NCBI RefSeq assembly: GCF_001427635.1 | Contig: NZ_LMHA01000003.1 | Coordinates: forward strand, 309,194 to 373,193 | Direction: 5' to 3' | Length of the DNA: 64,000 nucleotides | DNA from: Pseudoxanthomonas sp. Root65 | GTDB taxonomy: Bacteria > Pseudomonadota > Gammaproteobacteria > Xanthomonadales > Xanthomonadaceae | Shown here: positions 19,794 to 30,100 of the stretch, piece by piece | Layout: each line of letters opens with the position of its first letter | Position numbering within the stretch: position 1 is the first letter of the stretch | Program-made: the position numbers and the translations under genes | The notes under the pieces: model-generated | Told to the model about the DNA's origin: nothing | The model's input: the letters and a program-made list of their open reading frames with translations, nothing else | Databases searched by the model: none

Positions 19794-22214
19794 ATGCCCG
19801 CCCAGACCGCCCTGATCCGCCGCCATGCCGATGAAGCCGCCCTGCTGCCCGTGACCACCGCGGACGGCAGCGCGCTGGCCGAACGCCTTGCCGGCAAGTA
19901 CCGCGACCGCGTGACCGGGCAGTTCGTCATTCCCGCACGGGAAGGGCGGTACGAGCCGCTGCCGGAAGACCTGCCGCAGGCGCTGGCCGGAGCGTTGCGC
20001 CAGCGCGGCATCGAGCGGCTGTATTCGCACCAGGCCGAGGCGTGGCGACACGCGCAGGCCGGCGATCACCTCGCCGTGGTCACGCCGACCGCCTCGGGCA
20101 AGTCGCTGTGCTACACGCTGCCGGTGGTGGCCTCGGCGTTGGCGCGGCGCGGCAAGGCGCTGTACCTGTTCCCGACCAAGGCGCTGGCGCAGGACCAGGT
20201 GGCGGAACTGCTGGACCTCAGCAGGGCCGGCGACCTGGGCCTGAAGGCCTTCACCTTCGACGGCGACACGCCGGGCGATGCGCGTCAGGCGATCCGCCTG
20301 CATGGCGACATCGTGGTCAGCAATCCCGACATGCTGCACCAAGCCATCCTGCCGCACCACACCAAGTGGGCGCAGTTCTTCGAGAACCTGCGCTACGTGG
20401 TGATCGACGAGGTGCACACCTACCGCGGCGTGTTCGGCAGCCACGTGGCCAACGTGCTGCGCCGGCTCAGGCGCGTGTGCGCGTTCTACGGCGCCACCCC
20501 GCAGTTCATCGTGTGCTCGGCCACCATCGGCAATCCGCAGGCGCATGCGGAAGCGCTGCTGGAACTGCCGGTGCATGCGATCACCGAGTCCGGCGCGCCG
20601 ACCGGCGAGAAGCACGTGCTGTTGTGGAATCCGCCGGTGGTCAATCCCGACCTGGGCCTGCGCGCGTCAGCGCGCTCGCAGAGCAACCGCATCGCACGGT
20701 TGGCGATCAAGGCGGGCTTGAAGACCCTGGTGTTCGCGCAGTCGCGCACCATGGTCGAGGTGCTGACGAAGTACCTGAAGGACGTGTTCGACAGCGATCC
20801 GCGCCTGCCGGCGCGCATCCGCGCCTACCGCGGCGGTTACCTGCCGACCGAACGGCGCGAGGCCGAGCGCGCGATGCGCGACGGTCGCGTGGACGGGATC
20901 ATTTCCACCTCGGCGCTGGAACTGGGCGTGGACATCGGCAGCCTGGATGCGGTGGTGCTGAACGGCTATCCCGGCTCCATCGCCGCGACGTGGCAGCGCT
21001 TCGGCCGGGCAGGGCGGCGGCAACAGGCCTCGCTGGGCATCCTGGTCGCCAGTTCGCAGCCGCTGGACCAGTACGTGGTGCGGCATCCGGAGTTCTTCGC
21101 CGACAGTCCGCCGGAACACGCGCGCATCGCGCCGGACCAGCCGATGATCCTGCTCGACCACGTGCGCTGTGCCGCGTTCGAGCTGCCGTTCCTGGCCGGC
21201 GAGCCGTTCGGCCCGGTCGATCCGTCGCCGTTCCTGCAACTGCTCGACGAGGACAGCGTGGTGCATCGTGAAGGCGACCGCTACGAGTGGATCGCCGACA
21301 GCTATCCGGCCAACGCGGTCAGCCTGCGCTCGGTGGCGGACGGCAACTTCGTGGTGGTCGACCGCACCGATGGCCGCCAGGTGATCATCGCCGAAGTGGA
21401 TTTCAGCGCCGCGCCGCTGACGTTGTACGAAGGCGCCATCCACATGATCCAGTCCACCCCGTACCAGGTGGAGCGGCTGGACTGGGAAGGGCGCAAGGCT
21501 TACGTCACCCGCACGCACGTGGACTACTACACCGACGCGATCGACTACACCAAGCTGAAGGTGCTGGAGCGTTTCGACGGCTGTGTTGCCGGGCAGGGCA
21601 CCTGCCACCACGGCGAGGTCCATGTGGTGCGGCGGGTGGCCGGCTACAAGAAGATCCGCTACTACACCCACGAGAACATCGGCTACGGGCCGGTGAACCT
21701 GCCCGACCAGGAGATGCACACCACCAGCCTGTGGTGGCAGTTGCCGCCGGCGTTGCTTGAATCGGCCTTTGAGTCGCGGCAGGACGCACTGGATGGCTTC
21801 CTCGGTGCGGCGTACGCGCTGCATATCGCCGCCACGGTCGCGGTGATGGCCGAAGGCCGCGACCTGCAGAAGGCGGTGGGCGATGGTGACGGTGCCTGGT
21901 TCGCGCTGCCGGACACGCAGGGCCGCGGCCAGCTGCGCGGCACGGACAGCCAGGTGCTGTCACCGGTGTCGGGCGAGCGCTTCATTCCCACGGCCTATCT
22001 CTACGACAACTACCCCGGCGGCATCGGCCTGAGCGAGCCGTTGTGGCGACGCCAGCGCGAGCTGGTGCAGCGTGCGGTGCAACTGGTGTCGGGATGCGAC
22101 TGCAAGGCGGGTTGCCCGGCCTGCGTGGGCCCGGTGCTGGCGAACGACGAGGATGCGGAGACCACGCCGCGCGCGCTGGCCGCGCGTGTGCTGCACCTGC
22201 TGGACGCCGCATGA
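19794..22214 (+). CDS. DEXH-box helicase with DUF1998 domain (MrfA/YprA-like)
   Basis: 806 residues from ATG 19794; upstream in-frame codons are non-conserved. Superfamily 2 helicase: Q-motif region LYSHQAEAWRHA, Walker A VVTPTASGKSLCY, DEVH box YVVIDEVHTYRGVFG, motif III VCSATIGNP, helicase C domain with STSALELGVDIGSLDAVV and FGRAGRRQQ. The C-terminal DUF1998-type part ends with a four-cysteine site CDCKAGCPACVGP, as in MrfA, a helicase acting with exonuclease MrfB on mitomycin-C lesions in Bacillus subtilis. The next gene is an MrfB-like exonuclease overlapping by 4 nt (ATGA), which strongly supports this pairing. Role in this organism inferred. Confidence 0.9.
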   Translation: MPAQTALIRRHADEAALLPVTTADGSALAERLAGKYRDRVTGQFVIPAREGRYEPLPEDLPQALAGALRQRGIERLYSHQAEAWRHAQAGDHLAVVTPTASGKSLCYTLPVVASALARRGKALYLFPTKALAQDQVAELLDLSRAGDLGLKAFTFDGDTPGDARQAIRLHGDIVVSNPDMLHQAILPHHTKWAQFFENLRYVVIDEVHTYRGVFGSHVANVLRRLRRVCAFYGATPQFIVCSATIGNPQAHAEALLELPVHAITESGAPTGEKHVLLWNPPVVNPDLGLRASARSQSNRIARLAIKAGLKTLVFAQSRTMVEVLTKYLKDVFDSDPRLPARIRAYRGGYLPTERREAERAMRDGRVDGIISTSALELGVDIGSLDAVVLNGYPGSIAATWQRFGRAGRRQQASLGILVASSQPLDQYVVRHPEFFADSPPEHARIAPDQPMILLDHVRCAAFELPFLAGEPFGPVDPSPFLQLLDEDSVVHREGDRYEWIADSYPANAVSLRSVADGNFVVVDRTDGRQVIIAEVDFSAAPLTLYEGAIHMIQSTPYQVERLDWEGRKAYVTRTHVDYYTDAIDYTKLKVLERFDGCVAGQGTCHHGEVHVVRRVAGYKKIRYYTHENIGYGPVNLPDQEMHTTSLWWQLPPALLESAFESRQDALDGFLGAAYALHIAATVAVMAEGRDLQKAVGDGDGAWFALPDTQGRGQLRGTDSQVLSPVSGERFIPTAYLYDNYPGGIGLSEPLWRRQRELVQRAVQLVSGCDCKAGCPACVGPVLANDEDAETTPRALAARVLHLLDAA

Positions 22215-23041
22215 GCGTCAGCCTGGAAAAGCTGCAGCGACTGCGCAGGCAGGCAGGGCACGGTGGCGCCGCGGCGTCGTCGGCTCCTTTGCCGCCGGCA
22301 CACGATCCGTTGCCTGCATTGCGTCGCATGCTGGGCATCCGCGAGCGCACCGCGCTGCCCGCGACCGCGCGTGCGCGGGATCGCACGCTGCCGGGCGACG
22401 AGATCGCACCGGGGTTGCTGCTGCTGGAACAGACATTGGCCTTCGACGCTGTGCCGCCGCAGGTCGACGGTGCGTTCGCACGCATGGAGGCGTTCCGCAC
22501 GGACAACCTGCTGTTCTTCGATACCGAAACCACCGGCCTGTCCGGCGGCACCGGCACGCGTGCGTTCATGGTCGGCGCCTCGGACTTCGTCCCCGGGGGC
22601 TTGCGCGTGCGCCAGTTGCTCATCACCCATCTGTCGGCCGAACCGGCGATGCTGCGCGCCTTCGCCGGCTGGCTGGCGGAAGACACGCGGCTGGTCAGCT
22701 ACAACGGCCGCTGTTACGACGCGCCGCTGCTGGCCGCGCGCTACCGGCTGGCGCGGCAGGGCATGCCGCTGGCCGGCATCGAACACCTGGACCTGCTGTT
22801 CCCCACGCGACGTCGTTACCGGGGCGTGTGGGAGAACTGCCGGCTGGCCACCATCGAGCGCAACGCGCTGGGCATCGTGCGCGAGGACGATCTGCCGGGG
22901 TCGGAAGCGCCTGGTGCGTGGCTGCAGTACCTGCGCGGTGGCGATGCAGGGCTGCTGCGGCGCGTGCTGCAGCACAACTTCCAGGACGTGGTGACGCTGG
23001 CGCACCTGCTGCTGCACCTGTCGGCGCCAGCGGAGGAGTGA
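22211..23041 (+). CDS. DEDD-type exonuclease (MrfB/YprB-like)
   Basis: 276 residues. Ribonuclease H-like 3'-5' exonuclease domain with the DEDD acidic residues visible: FFDTETTGLSGGTGTRAF (D and E), LVSYNGRCYDAPLLAARYRL (second D) and HNFQDVVTLAHLL (H and final D). The start at 22211 overlaps the helicase stop (ATGA). Together they match the two-gene mrfAB arrangement. The N-terminal ~90 residues are Ala/Arg-rich without recognised motifs. There is no C-terminal TPR region as in the longer Bacillus protein, so this is a compact version. Confidence 0.87.
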   Translation: MSVSLEKLQRLRRQAGHGGAAASSAPLPPAHDPLPALRRMLGIRERTALPATARARDRTLPGDEIAPGLLLLEQTLAFDAVPPQVDGAFARMEAFRTDNLLFFDTETTGLSGGTGTRAFMVGASDFVPGGLRVRQLLITHLSAEPAMLRAFAGWLAEDTRLVSYNGRCYDAPLLAARYRLARQGMPLAGIEHLDLLFPTRRRYRGVWENCRLATIERNALGIVREDDLPGSEAPGAWLQYLRGGDAGLLRRVLQHNFQDVVTLAHLLLHLSAPAEE

Positions 23042-23109
23042 GGAGCGGATGCTGTCGGTAATCCACCGACAGCGGAGTGTGAAGCGTTGCGCATTCCCCG
23101 CATCGCGAT

Positions 23110-23136
23110 TCAAGAATGCGTGGCCGCGGCCGACAC
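23110..23136 (+). promoter_or_regulatory. Possible sigma-28 promoter for the HDOD gene
   Basis: TCAA (23110-23113), 15 nt, then GCCGACAC (23129-23136), compared with TAAA-N15-GCCGATAA: 3 of 4 and 6 of 8 matches. Downstream distance to the start is about 80 nt. A competing -10-like TAGATT lies at about 23143. Tentative. Confidence 0.35.
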
Positions 23137-23216
23137 CCTTGCTAGATTCCACATGAGCCGTGCCTCCGCCCGCGGAAGGCATGCATCGAACTTGCACCAC
23201 TTGAAGGGGACGTGCC

Positions 23217-24335
23217 TTGCGCATTCTGTACGTTGGCGATACCGCTTGCCTGCCTGAGGACCTGGCCGATTACATCGGCGACATGGGGGACGAGTGGACC
23301 GTCGAAACGGTGGCCGACGGGAAGTCGGCGATGTTCGCGGTGGCCAACGGTCCGGTCGACGTGGTCATGGTGGGACCGGCGTTGCCCGACCTGCCGCCGG
23401 CCACGCTGCTGGGGCAGATCCGTACCCTGCGCGCGGAGACCATCCGGATCGCGCTGCTGGAAGGCAGTGCCGACAGCCTGTCCGCCCCGATCAAGCTGAT
23501 CGGCGTGGCGCACCGCTTCCTGCCGCTGCCGCTGTCGTCGGAAACGGTGCTCGAATCGATCCACAGCCTGGAAGAACTGCGCGACCTGCTGGACAGCCCG
23601 CGACTGCGCCGCGCGATCGGCCGCGTCGAGCACCTGCCGTCGCCGCCGCACCTGTATTTCGCGCTGACCCGCGCGCTGGAAGAAGACGAAGGCACGGCCA
23701 ACGACATCGCCACGCTGGTGGCCGGCGATCCCGCCATCGCCGCCAAGGTGCTGCAGCTGTGCAATTCGGCCTACTTCTCCAACGGACGTTCGATCACCGA
23801 CCTGCGCGCCGCGGTAACGCGCCTGGGCCTGGGCACGCTGCGCGACCTGGTGCTGGCCAGCGAGGTGTTCTCGATGAAGACCGCCTCCAGCATCGATCGC
23901 GGCGCGCTGCAGCAGCGTGCGCTGCTGGCGTCGCGACTGGCGGCGAAGATCCTGCCGCGCACCAGTTCGGAACTCGGCGCCACCGCCGCGCTGCTGGCCG
24001 ACATCGGCCTGCTGCTGCCGGGCGTGCGCGATGAGCGCGACACCCCGGCCAGCGAGGGCGACGACCGCCCCGGCCATACCGAGGCCGGCGCCTACCTGCT
24101 GGGCCTGTGGGGCCTGCCGATGCCGATCGTCGAAGCGGTCGCCTTCCACCGCCAGCCGCAGCGTTCCAGCCTGCGCAGCTTCTGGGTGCCCGGCGCGGTG
24201 CACGTGGCCGGCGCACTGGCCAGCAACGAGCCGGTGGACGAGGGCTACCTGAAGTCGCTGGGCGTGCTGGACCAACTGCCCAGCTGGCGGCAGATGGCCG
24301 AGACCATGGTGGAGCGGGCCGAAGAGGCCGCCTGA
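23217..24335 (+). CDS. HDOD-domain signalling protein with pseudo-receiver N-terminus
   Basis: 372 residues. The start is TTG at 23217: AAGGGGA lies about 7 nt upstream and the N-terminus MRILYVGDTACLPED begins a receiver-like fold. The expected phospho-acceptor position reads VVMVGPALPDL, with Gly in place of Asp, so the receiver is probably not phosphorylated. The HDOD domain follows (about residues 130-330: HLPSPPHLYFALTRAL, AAKVLQLCNSAYFSN, RLGLGTLRDLVLAS). HDOD proteins are non-enzymatic relatives of HD-GYP domains used in two-component and c-di-GMP signalling. Located between DNA-repair genes without an operon partner. Confidence 0.87.
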   Translation: MRILYVGDTACLPEDLADYIGDMGDEWTVETVADGKSAMFAVANGPVDVVMVGPALPDLPPATLLGQIRTLRAETIRIALLEGSADSLSAPIKLIGVAHRFLPLPLSSETVLESIHSLEELRDLLDSPRLRRAIGRVEHLPSPPHLYFALTRALEEDEGTANDIATLVAGDPAIAAKVLQLCNSAYFSNGRSITDLRAAVTRLGLGTLRDLVLASEVFSMKTASSIDRGALQQRALLASRLAAKILPRTSSELGATAALLADIGLLLPGVRDERDTPASEGDDRPGHTEAGAYLLGLWGLPMPIVEAVAFHRQPQRSSLRSFWVPGAVHVAGALASNEPVDEGYLKSLGVLDQLPSWRQMAETMVERAEEAA

Positions 24336-24359
24336 GATCCGCGTAGCCCGGATAGCGAC

Positions 24360-24442
24360 GTAGCCCGGGTAAGCGAAGCGCACCCGGGAGACGTGATGCA
24401 TCAGAAGTCCCCGGGTGCGGCCGACGGCCTTACCCGGGCTAC
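24360..24442. repeat. REP-like inverted repeat (family C)
   Basis: GTAGCCCGGGTAA...CGCACCCGGG (24360-24388) is followed by its inverted counterpart CCCGGGTGCG...TTACCCGGGCTAC (24410-24442). A further partial unit (CGTAGCCCGGAT) precedes it at about 24342. It fills most of the gap between the HDOD gene and lexA2 and probably insulates the SOS cassette. Confidence 0.8.
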
Positions 24443-24494
24443 GCGGATAACCGATACACGGCGTCCCCGCCAGTCTCGCCTTGTGCGATCAAGA

Positions 24495-24512
24495 GGTGTA
24501 CAAATGTACACC
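24495..24512 (+). promoter_or_regulatory. Palindromic LexA2-type operator abutting the lexA2 start
   Basis: GGTGTACA-AA-TGTACACC is a perfect 8+8 bp palindrome ending 1 nt before the lexA2 ATG (24514). Its position covers the region where ribosome binding or promoter clearance would occur, so a repressor bound here would block the whole lexA2-imuA-imuB-dnaE2 transcript. LexA2-controlled cassettes in pseudomonads and xanthomonads are known to be autoregulated through boxes different from the E. coli one. Binding here is inferred. Confidence 0.75.
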
Positions 24513-24513
24513 C

Positions 24514-25119
24514 ATGAACCCCGTCGACCTGCCTCCCCAGCGTGCCGCCGTCCTGGCCTTCCTGCGCCGGGAGCTGGCGGCCGGGCGGGCGCCCAGCCTG
24601 GCGGACATCGCGGCCGCCTTCGGCTTCGCCTCGCGCAACGCGGCGCAGAAGCACGTGCAGGCGCTGGTCGCCGACGGCCTGCTGGAACAGGCACCGGGGC
24701 AGAAACGCGGCCTGCGCCTGCCCGGGGGCATGGCCGACCTGCTGCCGTTGCCGGTACTGGGGCGGGTCGCGGCCGGCCAGCCGATCGGCGCCGACATCGG
24801 CCTGGACGAACAGCTGTGGCTGGATCGCCGGCTGTTCTCGCCGCAACCCGATTACCTGCTGAAGGTGCAGGGCGATTCGATGATCGACGACGGCATCGTC
24901 GACGGCGATCTGGTCGGCGTGCACCGTACGCCGGATGCGCGCGACGGGCAGACCGTGGTGGCGCGCATCGACGGCGAACTGACCATCAAGCGCCTGCAGC
25001 GCGAGCGGCGGCGCATCCGTCTGCTGCCGCGCAATCCCGCGCACGCGCCCATCGACGTGCAGCCGGGACAGGACTTCGCCATCGAAGGCGTCTACTGCGG
25101 CCTGGTGCGGCGCGGCTGA
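24514..25119 (+). CDS. lexA2: LexA2-type SOS repressor
   Basis: 201 residues. Transcriptional repressor that self-cleaves when RecA filaments form. The N-terminal winged helix (SLADIAAAFGFASRNAAQKHVQALVADGLLE) differs from LexA1. The peptidase domain has cleavage site A87-G88 (GRVAAGQPIG), nucleophile S122 in QGDSMIDDGIVDGD and general base K159 in GELTIKRLQ. ATG 24514 is chosen; the in-frame GTG at 24496 lies inside the operator. No good ribosome-binding site is seen before the ATG. First gene of the mutagenesis cassette; a separate LexA1 presumably exists elsewhere. Confidence 0.92.
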   Translation: MNPVDLPPQRAAVLAFLRRELAAGRAPSLADIAAAFGFASRNAAQKHVQALVADGLLEQAPGQKRGLRLPGGMADLLPLPVLGRVAAGQPIGADIGLDEQLWLDRRLFSPQPDYLLKVQGDSMIDDGIVDGDLVGVHRTPDARDGQTVVARIDGELTIKRLQRERRRIRLLPRNPAHAPIDVQPGQDFAIEGVYCGLVRRG

Positions 25120-25120
25120 C

Positions 25121-25747
25121 ATGGGTGCCGTCGTCGCCCTCGACACGCTGCTGGCCGCGCGCACGCTGTGGCATGCCGGACGCAGCGCCACCATTGCCGC
25201 CGATGGCGAACCCACCGGGCATGCCGCGCTCGATGCGCTGTTGCCACAGGGTGGTTGGCCGCGTCGTGCCCTGACCGAACTGCTGCTGCCGGCCGACGGC
25301 GTGGGCGAACTGGCGCTGCTGCTGCCCACGTTGACGCGCCTGACCCAGGCCGGCAGCACGGTGGCGGTGATCGCGCCGCCCTACATCCCCTATGCGCCGA
25401 CGTGGCAGGCGGCCGGCGTGGACCTGGCCTTGCTGGAAGTCGTCGACGCCGCGCCACGCGATGCCTTGTGGGCATTCGAGCAATGCCTGCGCAGCGGCGC
25501 CTGCGCCGCCGTGCTCGGTTGGCCGGTGCACGCCGACGGTCCCGCATTGCGTCGCCTGCAGGTGGCGGCCGACAGCGGCGAGTGCCTCGGTTTCGCACTG
25601 CGCGACCGGCGCCATGCCGCCAATCCGTCGGCGGCCGCGTTGCGGTTGGAAGCGGTGCGCGATGCGCAGGGCGGCACCGCCTGGCAGGTGCGCAAATGCC
25701 GCGGCGGGCCGGCGCCCGCGCAGTCGTTCGCGCTGGTCGCGCATTGA
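25121..25747 (+). CDS. imuA: Translesion accessory protein ImuA
   Basis: 208 residues; starts 1 nt after the lexA2 stop. ImuA is a RecA/SulA-like protein needed with ImuB and DnaE2 for damage-induced mutagenesis. Recognisable features are HAALDALLPQGGWPRRALTELLL near the N-terminus (the segment matching the RecA-core entry), VAVIAPPYIPYAPTW and LRSGACAAVLGWP. No intact Walker A is seen, as usual in this short proteobacterial form. Likely cytoplasmic, binding ImuB. Co-transcribed with the cassette under the LexA2 operator. Confidence 0.92.
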   Translation: MGAVVALDTLLAARTLWHAGRSATIAADGEPTGHAALDALLPQGGWPRRALTELLLPADGVGELALLLPTLTRLTQAGSTVAVIAPPYIPYAPTWQAAGVDLALLEVVDAAPRDALWAFEQCLRSGACAAVLGWPVHADGPALRRLQVAADSGECLGFALRDRRHAANPSAAALRLEAVRDAQGGTAWQVRKCRGGPAPAQSFALVAH

Positions 25748-25756
25748 GGCGCGCGC

Positions 25757-27175
25757 ATGCTCTGGGCCTGTGTATTGCTGCCGCAGCTGGCGCTGGACGC
25801 CGTCCTCCGCCGTCTGCCCGACCCTGATGCACCGCTGGCGCTGGTCGGCGGCGCCGCACAACTGCGCACCCTGCAGGCGGTGAATGCGTCGGCCGCGCAG
25901 GCGGGCCTGCGCGCCGGCATGCGGCTGACCGCCGCGCACGCGCTGCTGCCGGATTTCGCGATGGTCGAACACGACCCGCTGGCCGAAGCGCGCTGGCAGC
26001 GCTTCCTCGCCGCATGGGCGTACCGGCACAGCTCGCTGGTCAGCGCGCAGTGGCCGGGCTGCCTGGTGCTGGAGGTGCGCGCGAGTTTCCGCCTGTTGGG
26101 GCCGTGGCCGCGCATCGAGGCGCGTCTGCGCGAGGAACTGGGGCTGCTGGGGTTCCAGCACCGCCTCGCGCTGGCGCCGACACCGCGAGCGGCGCACGTG
26201 TTCGCCGGCCTGCGCGACGGACTGGCAGTGATGCATGCGGATGCGATGACAGACCTGCTGGACCGCGTGCCGGTGCGGCGCGCGCGATTGCCGGACGATG
26301 CCGGCGAGCGCCTGCACCGCATGGGCATCCGCGACCTGCGCACGCTGCACGGGCTGCCGCGCGACAGCCTGCGCCGCCGCTTCGGCCTGCCGGTGCTGGA
26401 GCACCTTGATCGCTTGTACGGCGCGGCCGACGATCCGCTGGCGTATTACGCGCCGCCGGACCACTTCGATGCGCGCATCGAACTCGGCTACGAAGTCGAA
26501 AACCACATGGCGCTGCTGTTCCCGCTGCGCCGGCTGATCGGCGATCTGTGCACCTACCTGTCCATCCGCGACGGCGGCGTGCAGCGCTTCGTGCTGCGGC
26601 TGGAACACGAGGCAGGGCACACCGATGTCGAGGTGGGTCTGCTGGCGGCCGAACGCGAACCGGCGATGCTGTTCGAGTTGACCCGTAACCGGCTGGAACG
26701 CGTGCAGATCGAACACCCGGTGGTCGGCGTGCGGTTGCTGGCGCGCGAACTGCCGCCGTTCGTCCCGGCGGCGCGCGACCTGTTCGATACGCGCCCGCAG
26801 CAGCAACTGCCGTGGCCTCAGCTGCGCGAACGGCTGCGCGCTCGCCTGGGCGACGAGGCCGTGCACCGCGTGGCGCCCGCCGGCGACCCGCGTCCGGAAC
26901 GTGCCTGGCGTCGGTTGCATGGCGACGGTGGACGCATCGAACAGGCGCCGGTCCGTCCACCGCGGCCGGCCTGGTTGCTGCCGCAGCCGGTACCGCTGCG
27001 CGACCCGCATCCGCGCATCGTCTCCGGTCCGGAGCGTCTGGAAAGCGGTTGGTGGGACGGCGACGACGCGCGCCGCGACTACTACGTTCTGGAAACCTCG
27101 CAAGGGCAGCGCGCGTGGGCGTTCGCGCCCCCGGGCGAGCAGGGCGGCTGGATGCTGCACGGCTGGTTCGCGTGA
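25757..27175 (+). CDS. imuB: Y-family polymerase-like protein ImuB
   Basis: 472 residues. Catalytically inactive relative of DinB that recruits DnaE2 to the sliding clamp. The polymerase-like fold is visible from [19 protein letters not shown], but the active-site acidic residues are replaced ([14 protein letters not shown] at about residue 100). Finger/thumb and little-finger regions follow ([17 protein letters not shown]). A putative clamp-binding motif QQLPWP is at about residues 348-353. The C-terminal region ([26 protein letters not shown]) is characteristic of ImuB. The dnaE2 GTG start overlaps its stop. Confidence 0.93.
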   Translation: MLWACVLLPQLALDAVLRRLPDPDAPLALVGGAAQLRTLQAVNASAAQAGLRAGMRLTAAHALLPDFAMVEHDPLAEARWQRFLAAWAYRHSSLVSAQWPGCLVLEVRASFRLLGPWPRIEARLREELGLLGFQHRLALAPTPRAAHVFAGLRDGLAVMHADAMTDLLDRVPVRRARLPDDAGERLHRMGIRDLRTLHGLPRDSLRRRFGLPVLEHLDRLYGAADDPLAYYAPPDHFDARIELGYEVENHMALLFPLRRLIGDLCTYLSIRDGGVQRFVLRLEHEAGHTDVEVGLLAAEREPAMLFELTRNRLERVQIEHPVVGVRLLARELPPFVPAARDLFDTRPQQQLPWPQLRERLRARLGDEAVHRVAPAGDPRPERAWRRLHGDGGRIEQAPVRPPRPAWLLPQPVPLRDPHPRIVSGPERLESGWWDGDDARRDYYVLETSQGQRAWAFAPPGEQGGWMLHGWFA

Positions 27176-30100
27176 GCTGGGACGATGCGGTGGACGGCGT
27201 CGACCGCGATACGCCCGGCGGGCGTCCCCCGCGCGCGTGGGAAGTGGCGCAGCGCCTGCGTCTTGCCAGCGCCGCCAATGACGACGCGCCGCGCGAGGAT
27301 GCGTGGCCGGCGTATGCGGAACTGCATTGCCTGTCGGATTTCTCGTTCCTGCGCGGTGCCGCCAGCGCGGAGGAACTGTTCCAGCGCGCCCGCGATCTCG
27401 GCTACGAGGCGCTGGCGATCACCGACGAGTGCTCGCTGGCCGGCATCGTGCGCGGCTGGGAGGCATCGCGCGCGACGGAGGTGAAACTCATCGTCGGCAG
27501 CGAGTTCACCCTGGCCTGCGGCCTGAAGTGCGTGCTGCTGGTGGAAACCGCCGCGGGCTACACGCGGCTGTGCGAACTGATCACCACCGCACGGCGTGCG
27601 GTCGACAAGAAGGGCTACCGGCTGACGCGGCAGGACATGGCGCGCATCGTGTCGGATGTCGATCCGCTGGTCTGCGGCCTGTTCGCCCTGTGGCTGCCAT
27701 CGCAGCGCCCGGATAACGCAGAGGGCCACTGGCTGCAGTCGGTGTTCGGCGAGCGCACGCACCTGGCGGTGGAACTGCATCGCGAGCAGGACGATGCCGC
27801 GCGGCTTGCGGGCCTGCTGGACACGGCCGCACGCCTTGGCATGACGCCGGTGGCCACCGGCGACGTGCACATGGACGTCCGCCGACGCCGCGCACTGCAG
27901 GACACGATGACCGCGATCCGACACGTTACGCCGCTGGCCGACTGCGGCGCGCACCTGTTCCGCAACGGAGAACGACACCTGCGTACGCGGCGGGCGCTGG
28001 GCAACATCTACCCCCGCGAGCTGCTCGATACAGCGGTGCAGCTGGCGCGCCGCTGCACCTTCGACCTCAAGCGCGACATCCGCTACCGGTATCCGGACGA
28101 ACTGGTGCCGCCCGGGCACACGCCGACCACCTGGCTGCGCGCACTGACCGAGCAGGGCATGCGCGAACGCTGGCCGGAAGGTACGCCGCCGCCGGTGGCC
28201 GCGCAGATCGAGGGTGAGCTGGCACTGATCGAAAAGCTGAAGTACGAGGCCTTCTTCCTGACGGTGGAGGACATCGTCCGCTTCGCCAGGTCGCAGAACA
28301 TCCTGTGCCAGGGGCGCGGCTCGTCGGCGAATTCCGCCGTCTGCTTCGCGCTGGGCATCACCGTGGTCAACCCGGCCGAAAGCCGCCTGCTGATGGCGCG
28401 CTTCCTGTCAGAAGAACGCGACGAGCCGCCCGACATCGACGTGGACTTCGAGCACGAGCGTCGCGAGGAAGTGCTGCAGTACGTCTACAGAAAATACGGG
28501 CGTCGCCGCGCCGCGCTGGCCGCGACCGTGATCCGCTATCGCGGCAAGAGCGCCGTGCGCGACGTGGCCAAGGCCTTCGGCCTGCCGGCGGACCAGATCG
28601 CGCTGCTGTCCGAGTGCTACGGCTGGGGCAATGGCGAGGCGCCGATGGAACAGCGCCTGCGCGAGGCCGGCTTCGATCCCGCAAACCCGTTGATCCAGCG
28701 CGTGCTGGCGGTCACCGAACAGTTGCGCGACCACCCGCGCCACCTCTCGCAGCACGTGGGCGGCTTCGTCATCGGCGACGCGCCGCTGTCGACCGTGGTG
28801 CCGGTGGAAAACGCATCGATGGACGACCGCACCATCATCCAGTGGGACAAGGACGACCTGGAGACGATGCAACTGCTCAAGGTCGACTGCCTGGCGCTGG
28901 GCATGCTGACCTGTATCCGCAAGGCGGTGGACCTGGTCGAGCGGCACCGCGGATTCAGGGTGGATATCGCCCGGTTACCCAGCGACGATGCAAGCACCTA
29001 CGAGATGATCCAGGCCGCCGACACCGTGGGCGTGTTCCAGATCGAGTCGCGGGCGCAGATGAGCATGCTGCCGCGGCTGAAGCCGAAGGAATACTACGAC
29101 CTGGTAGTGGAGGTGGCGATCGTGCGCCCCGGCCCGATCCAGGGCGGCATGGTGCATCCCTATCTGCGACGCCGGCAGGGCAAGGAGCCGGTGACCTATC
29201 CCTCCGAGGGTGTGAAAGAGATCCTCGGGAAAACACTGGGCATCCCGCTGTTCCAGGAACAGGTGATGGAACTGGTGATCCATGCCGGCTACACGCCCTC
29301 GCAGGCGGACGGGCTGCGCCGCTCGATGGCGGCCTGGAAGCGCGGCGGCGACATGGAGCCGCATCGCCTGCGCATCCGGGAACTGATGGAGAAGAAGGGC
29401 TATTCGTCCGAGTTCATCGACCAGATCTTCGAGCAGATCAAGGGCTTCGGGTCCTACGGCTTTCCGCAGAGTCATGCGGCTTCGTTCGCCAAGCTGGTCT
29501 ACATCAGCTGCTGGCTGAAGCGGCACGAACCGGCGGCGTTCGCCTGCGCGCTGCTCAATGCGCAGCCGATGGGCTTCTATTCGCCGAGCGAAATCGTGCA
29601 GGACGCACGCCGTAGCAAGGGCGGACGCGTCGGTATCGAGGTGCTTGCGGTCGATGTGACCCGCAGCGACTGGGACAACACGCTGGAGGGCGGACATGCG
29701 CGGCGTGGCGTCGACGACGGTGGCCAGGCTGCGCTGCGGCTCGGTTTCCGCCAAGTGAACGGGCTGTCGCAGCAGGCGGGCGAGGCGATCATGGCCGCGC
29801 GCGCGCAACGCGCCTTCACCGATGTACGCGACCTGTGCCTGCGGGCAGGCCTGGATGGCAAGGCCCGTCATGCCCTGGCCGAAGCAGGCGCATTGCACTC
29901 GCTGGCCGGGCATCGTCATGCGGCCCGCTGGGCGGTGGCCGGCATCGAACGGCAACGCCCGTTGTTGCCGGGCAGCCCGGACGAGGAGGCCATCGCCTTG
30001 CCCGCGCCAGCGGCCGGCGAAGACGTCACCTCCGACTACCGCGCCACCGGCCTGACGCTGGGCGCGCATCCGCTGTCGTTGCTGCGCGAACGCCTGCGAC

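Noticed and set aside
26812..27171. N-terminal extension of dnaE2
   Set aside because: The codons read imuB in another frame; GTG 27172 overlaps the imuB stop and gives the expected length.
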